64,000 nucleotides of DNA from Symsagittifera roscoffensis (taxonomy: Eukaryota; Xenacoelomorpha; Acoela; Convolutidae). Below, in pieces: positions 1 through 9,524 of the stretch (positions within the stretch are counted from its first letter, which is position 1; every line of letters begins with the position of its first letter). The DNA lies in the NCBI RefSeq assembly GCF_963678635.1, contig NC_087069.1:48997892-49061891 (forward strand), in the 5' to 3' direction. The position numbers were made by a program, and so were the translations under genes. The notes under the pieces were generated by a model, which searched no databases, was not told the origin of the DNA, and saw only the letters and a program-made list of their open reading frames with translations.

Positions 1-676
1 GGATATGTCCGCCCACGCCGCCGCCAAATCTGATTTGCGGAGCCTCAGGTTTGATAGTTCCAATTCCCGATTGGGAGCAGCCATCAAGATTCGCCACTCG
101 TTTCCCTCCGCTATCAGTTTCAAGACCGCATACACGAACTGTAGGGCAGGTGGCATACTCGCGTATCCAGGGGACGTGGTGAACACCACCTTCGTCTTGG
201 AGCCGAATCTCGAGACCACATTCTCTTGCACCTCGTTCATCGCCGCGAACAACGTCTGGATAGCTTCCCAGATCTTCCTCGGTGTTGGTTCACCGACCTT
301 CAGCTGCTCAAGAAGTCCCGCCGCATGCAGGTGATCATTCATCCCTGCAAACAAGAGCAACTCAGGTTCACAGGGCATCTCCGATTTTATCGCCACCACT
401 AGTGTTAACATCTGATTTAGCTCCGCTCCAGGCAAAGAGTATATCAGCGTCTCTGGCCAAAACAATTTGGGGGACGTCCCTTCAAAGTCGGAACCCGCTA
501 TGATGACTACCCTTGCAGCAGCTGGATCTGCTCTATCATAAACCGCTAACGTCTTGGCCAGCTGGGTACTCCCACAGGGCTTCCCGTATCTGGGGTCTGT
601 TGCCAACTTCGATCCTTCGTAGGCGGCATCCGGCAATTCCATTTCCCCCGGATTTAGCAGCTTGTCTACCACTCTC
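1..676 (-). pseudogene. Second SGNH-like segment, cut by the window edge
   Basis: The minus strand is open from about 676 through the left edge. It reads ARVVIIAGSDFEGTSPKLFW, then NQMLTLVVAIKSE, ELLLFAGMNDHLHAAGLLEQ, and VVFTTSPGYASMPPALQFVY. This follows the SGNH pattern of a strand and turn, then a block III-like GMND. The block I serine loop is GSD instead of GDS, so activity is doubtful. The true end lies outside. Open frames on the plus strand here are shadows. Confidence 0.45.
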
Positions 677-678
677 AA

Positions 679-1176
679 CTATACTGGAGTCGCCAATCTG
701 ATTCTGGCGATATTCGCCCGGTGCTTGGGAGGTTCTGATATGAGTCCGGGGATCCCCAGTAACTTGAGAGGTCTATAATTGACGGGTCCCATGATCGTCT
801 TCGTGGGAATCCCTGTCAAGTCCGCTGTCTCCATCAGCTTTGCTCTCGAGAAATGTGCCTCATGAGCCTTCAACCAATCCACGCAGTGATGCCTACTCAA
901 GTCCTCATGTGACACTCTATCGATGCCCAATATCTCCGCCAATTCTCGCCGACATTCCAAGACTTTTAGATCCAGCCTCTTCACCTTTTCTGCATACTTC
1001 AAGCGAGCAGCCTCCACAGGCCTCTCCGCCCTCCTGCTCTCTGCCACTACCACTGAGGATATCACTGAACTCGGGGGCGTTAATGACCTCACCTCCTCGG
1101 ATTCCATTGGTGTGACACTCGGCAATCTTGCTTGGTTGCTCCTTGAACTATCTCTAGAGTCGACCCTCGGTCCCAA
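679..1176 (-). pseudogene. Unrecognised helical ORF between the two SGNH-like parts
   Basis: 165 residues: a Ser/Pro-rich start, a charged helix (RLKYAEKVKRLDLKVLECRR), then a compact conserved-looking segment (HHCVDWLKAHEAHFSRAKLM ... TKTIMGPVNYRPLKLLGIPG). No family recognised. The position, directly between two SGNH-like segments on the same strand, suggests it is the N-terminal part or partner of the next ORF. Confidence 0.45.
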
Positions 1177-1224
1177 ACGACTAGAGAGGGCCCTCGAGGC
1201 CAGGAATGGGGGATTCGGGGGTGG

Positions 1225-2196
1225 TCAGAAAGTAAACTGGGCCGTCTCCAGCAGGTCCGCCTCTAGCGCATTTATGTGTCCTTGGAAGACGCCATTCAGC
1301 CACTCCACTCCTCTTGGTCTATCAAAGTGGATGCCGTCATTAGAGGTGTCATCAGGGAATCCCGCCTGTTCCATCTGTTCCGCCACATCCAACAATCTGA
1401 GGGGAAGCACACTCTTCTGATGGATCTCTAGGATCACTATGTTCAGGTTTCGCACCTTCTCATTCATCTCCAAGGCATGCTGGTCGAACCTCATGTTGTA
1501 GGGGACAGTGCATATCGTCAACAGGATGGGGTCCATCTGGATCCTCAGCTCCTCTAGAAGGCAGCACATCTTGTCGTGCAATCTCGTCACCTTCCTGGGT
1601 TCCCCTCTGGATACATCATTTGTTCCGATCATCAAGGTTACCGTGTATACTTTTGTCATCCCCAGCATATCAAGTGTCGCCAATATCTGTGGCGATGCTG
1701 CCCCAGCGAAACTCAAGATACCCGTCTGCCAGTGCGATTGAATCCGGGTCAACACCCGCAATAGGCTGTCCCCTATAATTAAGTGAATCGCGCCTTCTGG
1801 CACGCGGGGTGGCGCAAGGTATTCCACCCAAGCTGCATCGTGAAAACAGTCTCTCCTGACCCTTTGTTCCGGATTCCAGTCCAACCGGTTGTGCCTGTGG
1901 TATCTTTTTTCGGTGTTCTTCTTATAGCTCGAGACCATGACGCTTCTGACCTGTTGTTCCCTCCATGTTGGGGGAAGCTCCGCCCTTGACGAGACCTCAC
2001 GACTTTTCTGTTGTAATCTTTCGTGCAGCTCCTTCAGACGAGATGAGCCGCCGCTCATCTGACTGCCGATCGAGGTTGAGGTAGGGGTGTACCCGGGCAG
2101 TGCCAGATCCATCAATGGGCGTATGGGTTGCGTCTCTAGGCTTTGCAGGGAGGACGTTGTTTCATTCGGGATCCAGACTTCCAACCCTTCACTCAT
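1225..2196 (-). pseudogene. SGNH/GDSL-hydrolase-like ORF in the env position
   Basis: 323 residues. The N-terminal 130 residues are polar and unrecognised. The rest shows the SGNH blocks: HLIIGDSLLRVL (block I, Ser144), SFAGAAS (block II Gly), TLMIGTNDVSRG (block III, Asn193) and DGIHFDRPRGVEW (block V, Asp287 and His290). The whole catalytic set is therefore present, in the spacing usual for small GDSL esterases. Related domains are known in proteins of some LINEs, such as CR1 ORF1, but are unusual after a Ty3 integrase. The substrate is unknown; a lipid or acyl ester is the family norm. Confidence 0.72.
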
Positions 2197-2208
2197 ATGC
2201 TCTCGAGC

Positions 2209-3060
2209 CTAACGGTCAAGATTAAACCGTCCTCTTGCCCTGGGAGCTTCATCCACTTCCATTCGTGATTCTGGCCTCGAGGTGGTAACCACCCGTTCCT
2301 TGGGCCTAGCACCCTTCTGCATGTCGAGCTCGCGTTGTTGTCTCTGGATCCTCTCAAGTTTCGCCTGGTCTCTCTTGAGAACCTGCTTCAGTTGCTCGCA
2401 GTTCGCGGCATTCTCCCGCACCCTTTTTGCCTGCTGTTGTTCAGCCCGTAGCATCTCAAGCAACCTCTGAGTCTGATCTCGTTCAATGACCGCCTTTTCC
2501 CAGCCCAGCTTTGCCTGATCCCGATCCAGGTTTGCCTTGTTCCTTTCTTTCTGCGTCTTCTCGAGTTCCTTCTTTAGAGTACTGAGATCCGGGTATGCCT
2601 CAGTCGTCTGTTGTGCTCGCGTCATCGAGGGTACCTTACTCGCGCTCTGGCTTGTGGATCTGACTGATGGTCTGACCGGCATTGGGAATTCCCCTGCACC
2701 ATACTCCGTATTGTTGTTCAAGCCAGGATTCCTCGCCAAGTCGAACCCCCTTATCGCCCCATCCACATTCCAGGACAGCCATCTGGTTCGCTCTTGGTTG
2801 GATACTCCATCAGTGGTGTAGCCCACCATCAAGACGGCCTCCGTCGCAGACTCCCTGCACTCGCCCTGCTCTTCCAGTTGGAGGATGGCGTTCAACATCA
2901 CCGCCATTCTCTCGTCTATCTGGGTATAATCCAAGTCCCTTAGGCGTCTGTACAGCTCATCAAGAGCGGGCTTCTTCAGAGCCGCGGGCATTGATTTCCA
3001 GAATCTGTCTGCCATTTTCCTTTTGATTTCCTGGACGTGTTCAAATGTTCTTCGACTCAA
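2209..3060 (-). pseudogene. Coiled-coil protein, first of the 3' ORF block
   Basis: The ORF of 283 residues begins MSRRTFEHVQEIKRKMADRF. Residues about 160-255 form a strongly charged, heptad-like helix (KKELEKTQKERNKANLDRDQ and similar), clearly a coiled coil, and the tail is Arg-rich (RARGRFNLDR). The N-terminal half is globular and unrecognised. No membrane segment or signal peptide. It sits 13 bases upstream of the SGNH ORF on the same strand, so the two may be expressed together. Function unknown; a structural or RNA-binding role is only a guess. Confidence 0.6.
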
Positions 3061-3579
3061 GAATTACCAACTCAATAATTACCAACTCAAGAAATTACCA
3101 ACTCAAGAATATACCAACCCAAGAATTCTCTAGAAATGTCTCCTTGCAAATACTTGTTGCAGGTGTCGATTATCGCGAGTTCGATCAAGATTTTCTTTTT
3201 GTCTCTCGCTTGAGTGTGGTTGAGTTTTCAACTCTGTTTTTCAAATTTGATCTGAAAACAGAAACCATATTAAAACCTGCCATGCTATATTCCTAGCCTA
3301 AAAACCCCCCTTTTTACCCGTATGGTTAAAATCTTATCATTTCTATCCCACTTAAAACAATTTCAAATTGGAGTTTCACTAAAAGCATGCAGATTCATTT
3401 TCTGTTTTAGCACCATCAATTCTTCTAAAATTCAATTGTCATGCCAGTCGCGTTTCTAAGATCCTTTTACCTGTGTCGCACCCCAGCACTTAACTCAAGA
3501 CAACTCCCTTACCCCCGACTCGAGACCCCCATGTACCCGACTCAGGCGATGCTCAAGTAATACTTGTGGAGATACACCA
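3061..3579 (-). other. Non-coding spacer between pol and the 3' ORF block
   Basis: No supported ORF on the coding strand. At 3,054-3,125 the plus strand has four or five imperfect copies of a 15-17 bp unit AATTACCAACTCAAG. At about 3,300-3,320 the coding strand has a purine tract (AAAAAGGGGGG). The place of this spacer, before a separate set of ORFs, would suit a splice acceptor region or internal promoter for a second transcript. That is inference. Confidence 0.5.
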
Positions 3580-3858
3580 TTATCTCGGTTTCTGTAGGGT
3601 GGCGTATAATTCCCTTGGGCTCAACTTGCCCCTGTTTGGGTCATACACCGGCATTGAGACCTCCGTTATCCCTCTTTCAATCATGAAGTCTCGTAGTCTT
3701 GTTAGTGCCAACATCACGTATTCGGGATCAATTGTGTTCCTGTCATTGACCCTCGTCACTAGGAAGCACAGTTCCAGTCTTGATTTGAAACTCATGTCCG
3801 CCGTGATGCAGATCGCGCTAGTCCTGTTTGACAGGATGAAGTCGCTATCCGTTATCAT
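3580..3858 (-). pseudogene. Macro-domain-like ORF downstream of integrase
   Basis: A 92-residue ORF follows the integrase tail. The segment LCFLVTRVNDRNTIDPEYVM, then LRDFMIERGITEVSMPVYD and LSPRELYATLQ resembles the second half of OARD1/Poa1-type macro domains (YLVTK...PTYE.L...L......G.T..S.P......L.W). Those domains bind ADP-ribose or remove it from proteins. The usual glycine-rich loop (PRIGCGLD) is replaced by PVYDPNRGKL, so ligand binding is uncertain. Shorter than a typical macro domain of 130-150 residues. The call is by pattern only. Confidence 0.45.
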
Positions 3859-3979
3859 GATGTTTTCCGAGTACTAATTGGGTATCTCAAATTTCGTTTT
3901 GAAATTCCGACCTATGGTAGGCTCTGGCTCTTCCTCTTCCAGTTCCAATTCGCCCGTTTCTCTTATTTCCTTGAGCTTC

Positions 3980-6397
3980 TTAATCATCAAATTTTCGGTG
4001 TGGGTAAGTCCCCACTCCCCGGACAAAAATATTTATCGACGTCCCCGTCGATGGTGTCGGGTCTGAACTGTCCGGTGGAATGTCCAGTGGCCTGTCTGTT
4101 GCCGTCCAGCCGAAGAGAGGGTCCTCCGTCTTCGTGTATTTTTCCGACGACATGTCCTTTTGTTGAATGCTTTGTCCTTCGTGGCTTTCGTTCTTGACAT
4201 CGCGCATCCATTCTAGTATCCTCAAGTTCGTATTCTCCCTCCTCTCTATCTCACTCTGTTCGAGATCCGTCTCTACTTCTGGTGTCGAATAGTCTTCCTG
4301 CGGATAGTGCCCATCATCGTTGATGACCTGCCATTCCTCTTCGGCTTCCAGTTCGCCTGCACTCAGTAGTTCCTCGCCCAATTTGTCTGGCTGTATCTTG
4401 TCAATTAAGAAGTCATCCCAGTATCTGTTGTACCTCATACCGGTCCATTTACGATTGCCAGTTCTGGTTCCCAGTGATATTGGTCGATCTGGCTCCATCC
4501 ACTTCGGCACCTCATCTTGCTCTGGGTCGTTCCAGTCTTCTTCTGCAAACGATCCTGCTCCAGACTCCACCTCTATCTTCTCATTGTCGTCCAAGCTCAA
4601 GTTTTCATTGCCATCATTTTTCTCTCTGGTGCCCTTTTCATTCACTTCACACGCTGGCTCTACCACCAGGTACTCGAGACCCTCCATGTCTTTCGGTAGG
4701 CACCAGTCTTCCGGGGACGGGACGTGAGGCTTCAGATTTTCGTAATGTGCTGCTCGCCCAGTACTCAAGCGGTAGAACCGTCCTTTTTGATGTACTTCCG
4801 TTATCATGAATGGCCCCCTCCACTTCTTGAGTAGTTTCTTCGTTCCCTTGGGTGGTATGACATTTTGGAAGACCCACACGTACTGGCCCACTTCATATGG
4901 CTTTGCTTGCAATATGTTTTCGTCGTATTTCTTGCGTTGTCTCATTTGCACTTGCGCCGTATTCCTCCTGCATAGCTCATTTAGCTCTTGTTGTCTTTTG
5001 ATTGCTTCCTTCACATATGCTTGAGGCGACGTCCTTTTCCCCTCGTATTCCGGGTAGAAGAATGTTAGAGGCATTGCCCTCTCCCTGCTCGTCAACATCA
5101 TGAAAGGACTGATGCCCGTCGTTGAGTGCTGAGTACTGTTGTAGGCTCCTACTACCTGTGGCAGGTATTTGTCCCAGTCCGTCATGTATCTTGAGCAGTA
5201 CACCCTTAACATGTTGACCAGTGTCCTGTTCTGTCTCTCTACCAACCCATTTGTCTGTGGATGATAGGTCGTCGAGTGTGCTTGGGCAATGTGCGATCTC
5301 TTCATCAATTCTTTTGTCAAGTCCCCCACAAAAGCTTTGCCGTTGTCCGACTAAAAAGTCATTGGACAACCATTCCGCGATATCCAATGTGTTATCAGAT
5401 GATCACATGTCTCCTCGGCCGAGGCTGTCTGGCACGGAACCGCTTCCGCCAACTTTGTGAAGTGATCTATTATAACCAGTATTTGGTTATAACCCGACTC
5501 CGTCATGCAGATTTTTTGATGGTCTATCTGCACTACTTCATTGAATTCTGAACTCTCGACAGACTTGAGGGGAAACTTCATCTTCCTTGGGTCTTTTACC
5601 TGAAGGCATGCCAAGCAGGCATTCACCCATCTCTCGCAAGCTTTTCTCATTCCTGGCCAATCAAACCTATGAAGTATCCTTTGTTGCACTTTGTCTGTCC
5701 CCTGGTGCCCCATCTGGTCGTGTGATCTGAAAAGCACCTCCGTTTGATACAATTGTGGCAGTATGATGAGGTTGTGTTTGTGTAGTATCTTTTCCTCATC
5801 TCTCCTCTTACACGCTACCAGCCCACCAGCTGTGTGATAGAGTAAGTCTTTCTTCTCTTTGTAGAACTGGCTCAAGATCCTGTAGCTGTCTTCTTCAAGT
5901 TCCCCCTTCTCCTTGATGCCCGACTGGATCCATTTGGAGAGGTTACTTGTCATTTTGTCATTCTTCTGGGCTCTTATTAGGTCTGACGGCCTATATCTCG
6001 CCTTGACATGCTCCTTTAGCGCCATGATCTGTCCATTCATCTCACCAGGGTTGTGGATGTCATCACTTAGCTTTACGCATATGATCCTTTTCACGATTTT
6101 CATATCGTCTTCGGGCACCAGACTCGTTCTGACGTTCGAGTTGCATGATAGTTCCCTGAATGGCTTCCTCGAAACCGCAATCTTCTCAAGTTCTTCACCA
6201 CCTCGTACCTCTTGTATGTCCAGATTGTAGGTTCCTGAAGATGAATCCGTCTGTAACTCCCTGTCGTGTTGTCTTATCTTCTCTTCCGCCAATATCATGC
6301 ACAGACTGTCCTGGTCTTCGCTGCTCTCATCCGAGTCTTCATCCCATTCTTCACGCTCCCCGGACAATTTCCCTTCTCCGGTTTCTTCTTCTTCCAT
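3980..6397 (-). pseudogene. Integrase region with GPY/F-type C-terminus
   Basis: An acidic N-terminal stretch precedes an HHCC zinc domain (HDQMGHQGTDKVQQRI, then CLACLQVKD). The catalytic core follows (VVQIDHQKI, IDHFTKLAEAVP, and TTYHPQTNGLVERQNRTL near 5,250). Next come WRGPFMITEVHQKGRFY, a GPY/F-like module, and a long acidic tail. No chromodomain was recognised in the tail. The integrase would insert the cDNA into the genome. The region is interrupted at least once. Confidence 0.85.
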
Positions 6398-6415
6398 GAA
6401 GAACCACTCCCCGGA

Positions 6416-7273
6416 CTATCGATCTAGTCCCAGGTGTTCAGCCTCTTCTTTGAACGCCACTTTCTTTTTCCTAACCTTGGTCTGTTCCAGAATGTCTTCG
6501 GGGATTTTGTCAACTAGTGACCGCACGACATCCTTGCTATCAGCGACGTTCCATGTTGTGGAGTCAGTGTTGTTCACTAACTCTTGTTTCCGAAGTATGG
6601 TGACTTCGGGTTCCTCTTGACCCTTCTCTTGGATCACGGGTTTGTCATCTGAAAGTTTCTCTAGCAGCCTCATTAAGTCTTCATCTATTCGAGCAGTTCC
6701 CGCTTCTACCTGATCGAGATCATAACCTTTTGCTTTGAGCGTTTCCCTCACGATCTTGGACCTGAGCATTATCTCTATCGGAATCCCTCTGCTTTTCTTC
6801 AAGGTGGTCTTTTCTGGATGTTCTTTAGGTAATTCCGGATGATCTTCAATCGGCTTGCCTGATTTGTCCAGCCATCTCGTGAGTGGAAGACTGTCGTACG
6901 TTTCCTTATCCATGAAGGAGAAGCCATCTTTGATCTCAGGTCTGTCCGCCTCTCTTTGTTCTTGTCTCTCGTAGAACTCCGTCTTCTTACTCAAGCTGTC
7001 GGCATTTTGATGTTTATCTCGTGTTCTATGCTCAATTATCATGTTGTATCCGTCTAGGCGAACTATCCCCCTCCCGATGTAACTTTGGTCCATCGAGTAC
7101 GTTTTCAGCCAGCTCAGTGCCCGGTTGTCGACTCGCAACTTAAATGGCTCACTGCCCAGGTACGCCCTGTACTTCTCAACAAAGGTAACCACCGCGAACA
7201 TCTCTGCTTTCGGTGCTCCGTACTTCATTTCCGTGTCACTCAGGACTTTGCTCCCGTAAGCTTTTGGTCTCAA
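6416..7273 (-). pseudogene. Ribonuclease H region and linker
   Basis: Continues the Ty3-type RNase H: YGSKVLSDTEMKYGAPKAEM (with the catalytic Glu helix), FKLRVDNRALSWL, and MIIEHRTRDKHQNADSLSKK (the conserved HxxGxxNxxADxLSR-like end). A long charged linker follows before the integrase zinc domain. It would degrade the RNA strand during cDNA synthesis. Confidence 0.85.
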
Positions 7274-7297
7274 GATTGTCTTCCCGTTCCATTCCTG

Positions 7298-8794
7298 TTA
7301 CTGATGGAGAATTCCCGAAATCGCAACTACCGACGCATCCGTGTCCAGCACGTACATCCCCTTCTCAGTCGGCATACCCAATACTGGTGCCTCACATAGC
7401 TCTTTCTTTATCCTCTGGAATGACTCTTCTGCTGCGTTGTTCCATGTGAACTTCTTGCCCTTGTGCCTCATCAATTGTTGCATCGGGTACACATTGTCCG
7501 CGTAGCCTTTGATGAACTCTCTGTAGTAGTTAGCGAAGCCTAGGAAGCTCATCAACTGGTGTTCCGTCTTCGGTGACTTCCAGGTTAGGACTGCCTCCAC
7601 GGCGTCTGGATCAGGTCTGATGCCGTGCTTGTCTACCATCCTGCCCAGGTATTTAATTGAGTCTTTGAGTATCTCGCACTTTGATGGTTTACACTTTAGC
7701 CCCGATCTTTTCATGCACGCGAACACCTCGTCTAGTCTCTCAATGTGGTCCTCCAATGTTGGCGTTGCTATTACCACGTCATCCACGTAGCACATTACCA
7801 GATTGCCATACTTCTTTGTTACGCCGATCAGCGCGTGTGCCATCAATCGTTGAAACGTGGCTGTGGCATTGCAAAGTCCAAACGGCATCCGTTTCCATTG
7901 AAACAGACCCATCTCGCAGGCAAACCCTGTCTTTTCCCTATCCTGCTTCCATAGTGGTACCTGCCAAAAGGGCGAGCCTAAATCAAGAGTCGTAAAAATT
8001 TTTGCATCACCTAACTTCGAGAGGCTCTCATCAATCCTAGGTATGGGATAGGCATCCTTCACCGTGACGGGGTTCAGGTATCGAAAGTCACAACAAAACC
8101 TCAACTGGTCGCCTTTCTTTTTGGCCATCACTACTCCACACGCCCACGGTGACTTGGATGGTTCTATCATGTCATACTCTAGTAGCGTTTCGATCTCTTT
8201 TCCACACGCCTCCGATTTGTGCGGGGTCATGCGCCTCGCCCCCTCCCTGTGCGGTACCGCATTCTCCTTAAGTTCTATTTCATGCTCAACGAAATTACAA
8301 CACCCGATATCCGCCTTGTGCTTCGAAAAAACTTCTTCGTTCCGATCTAGTACGTCCTTGATGGCCTCGAGCTGTTCGTCCGTCAGTTTACCCCTCAAAT
8401 GTTCAATCTCCGGGAGAACCGGTTTATCAATTTGCATTTCATCTAGTGTGGGCCGCTCGGGAAAGTTCGAACAGCTCGACAGTCCATCGTCCGCCTCTGA
8501 CTTAAGTGATTTAACAAGACCTGATGAACCTTTTGTTTCCTGTAATCGTCTCAAGATACAAATTTTGTCCCTATGATTGGGACAATCAACAACTTCATTT
8601 TGTTTTGAGTTCTCAGTCATTTCATATCGGGTTTTAACCGGTAAAGCATATCCCAGCTTCCTCCCTCTCTGTATCGTAATCGGTATATCAAGAGTATTCA
8701 ACAAGACACTGACGCAGAGGCCACTCTTCGTTATCGAGAAGGATCTTCCTAAAACAGCAGCACTTTGACTATTAGGATTCGGAACTATACACAC
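7298..8794 (-). pseudogene. pol: Ty3/gypsy reverse transcriptase region
   Basis: Shows the successive Ty3 RT blocks: RFCCDFRYLNPVTVKDAYPIP, then FTTLDLGSPFWQVPL, MPFGLCNATATFQRLM, the catalytic CYVDDVVIATP, and KCEILKDSIKYLGRMV. After these comes the connection region (LMSFLGFANYYREFIKGYAD) and the start of RNase H (VLDTDASVVAISGILHQ). The YVDD box, Ty3-type SFLGxxNYYRxFI block and order place it firmly in Ty3/gypsy. It is one of the best-preserved parts of the element. Confidence 0.92.
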
Positions 8795-9472
8795 TTATTT
8801 GTTATCGCTTAGTTCATTGAATTTTTTCATCCTCAAGCCTACGATTGCCGCTTCATTCGCCTTTAGCCTCACCCTTCTACTCAAGAATACCGGTGTTTTG
8901 GTTTTGTTTGCCATTATTAAATTTACCGGTTTGAATGCGTACCTCCTATTCGGGTTCCGTATTCTGAACATTGCATTATTTAGGTCAATTGTTACGTCGA
9001 AATTCCTGATGAAGTCTCTGCCTAAAATAAATTGGTCAGATTCATCTAGGTTTTCTACCACAAGAAAGCTCATCCACAGGTTACGTTCCCCCAGATTGAG
9101 GGCAATTATTGGCGTTCTGCCCAATACCCGCAGGGCTCCTTTGTTTGCAGCTGACAGCCGTATTCTCGAGTCTATCAAGTCGCCTTTATTAAAGCCCATC
9201 CGTTCCCAAGTTTCAATTGGTATGACGCTCAAGACCGCTCCCGTATCGAGTAACCCACGTAACTGAGTCTTTTTGCCATTTATATCTAGCACGTGCCCTG
9301 TCACATCTGCCTCCGTCCCAATGTGCATCGCATCTTCTTCAAGCATGGCACAGTGTCCAATCGATCTCACTTTCAACTCTTCTTTCCCTACGTAGATTTG
9401 CCCAATTAGGTCTCCATCACATGTTATCATTGTCTTGGTATAGATGTTGATTCCATCTATGTTTAACATCAC
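8795..9472 (-). pseudogene. Retroviral-type aspartic protease region
   Basis: Contains LLDTGAVLSVIP, the DTG(A/S) active-site loop of retropepsins, followed about 70 residues later by FILGRDFIRNFDVTID, which matches the usual C-terminal ILGxD block of Ty3-like proteases. The order gag, protease, RT on the minus strand is as expected. It would cleave the gag-pol polyprotein. It belongs to the fossil element. Confidence 0.82.
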
Positions 9473-9524
9473 CTCGTGTGGACCAAAAGCTTCAGTGTAC
9501 CTGTTGTCAACACGTACCGACTTG

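Noticed and set aside
5-5400. Many plus-strand frames over the 3' part of the Ty3-like element
   Set aside because: They mirror the minus-strand coding frames and have no domains of their own.
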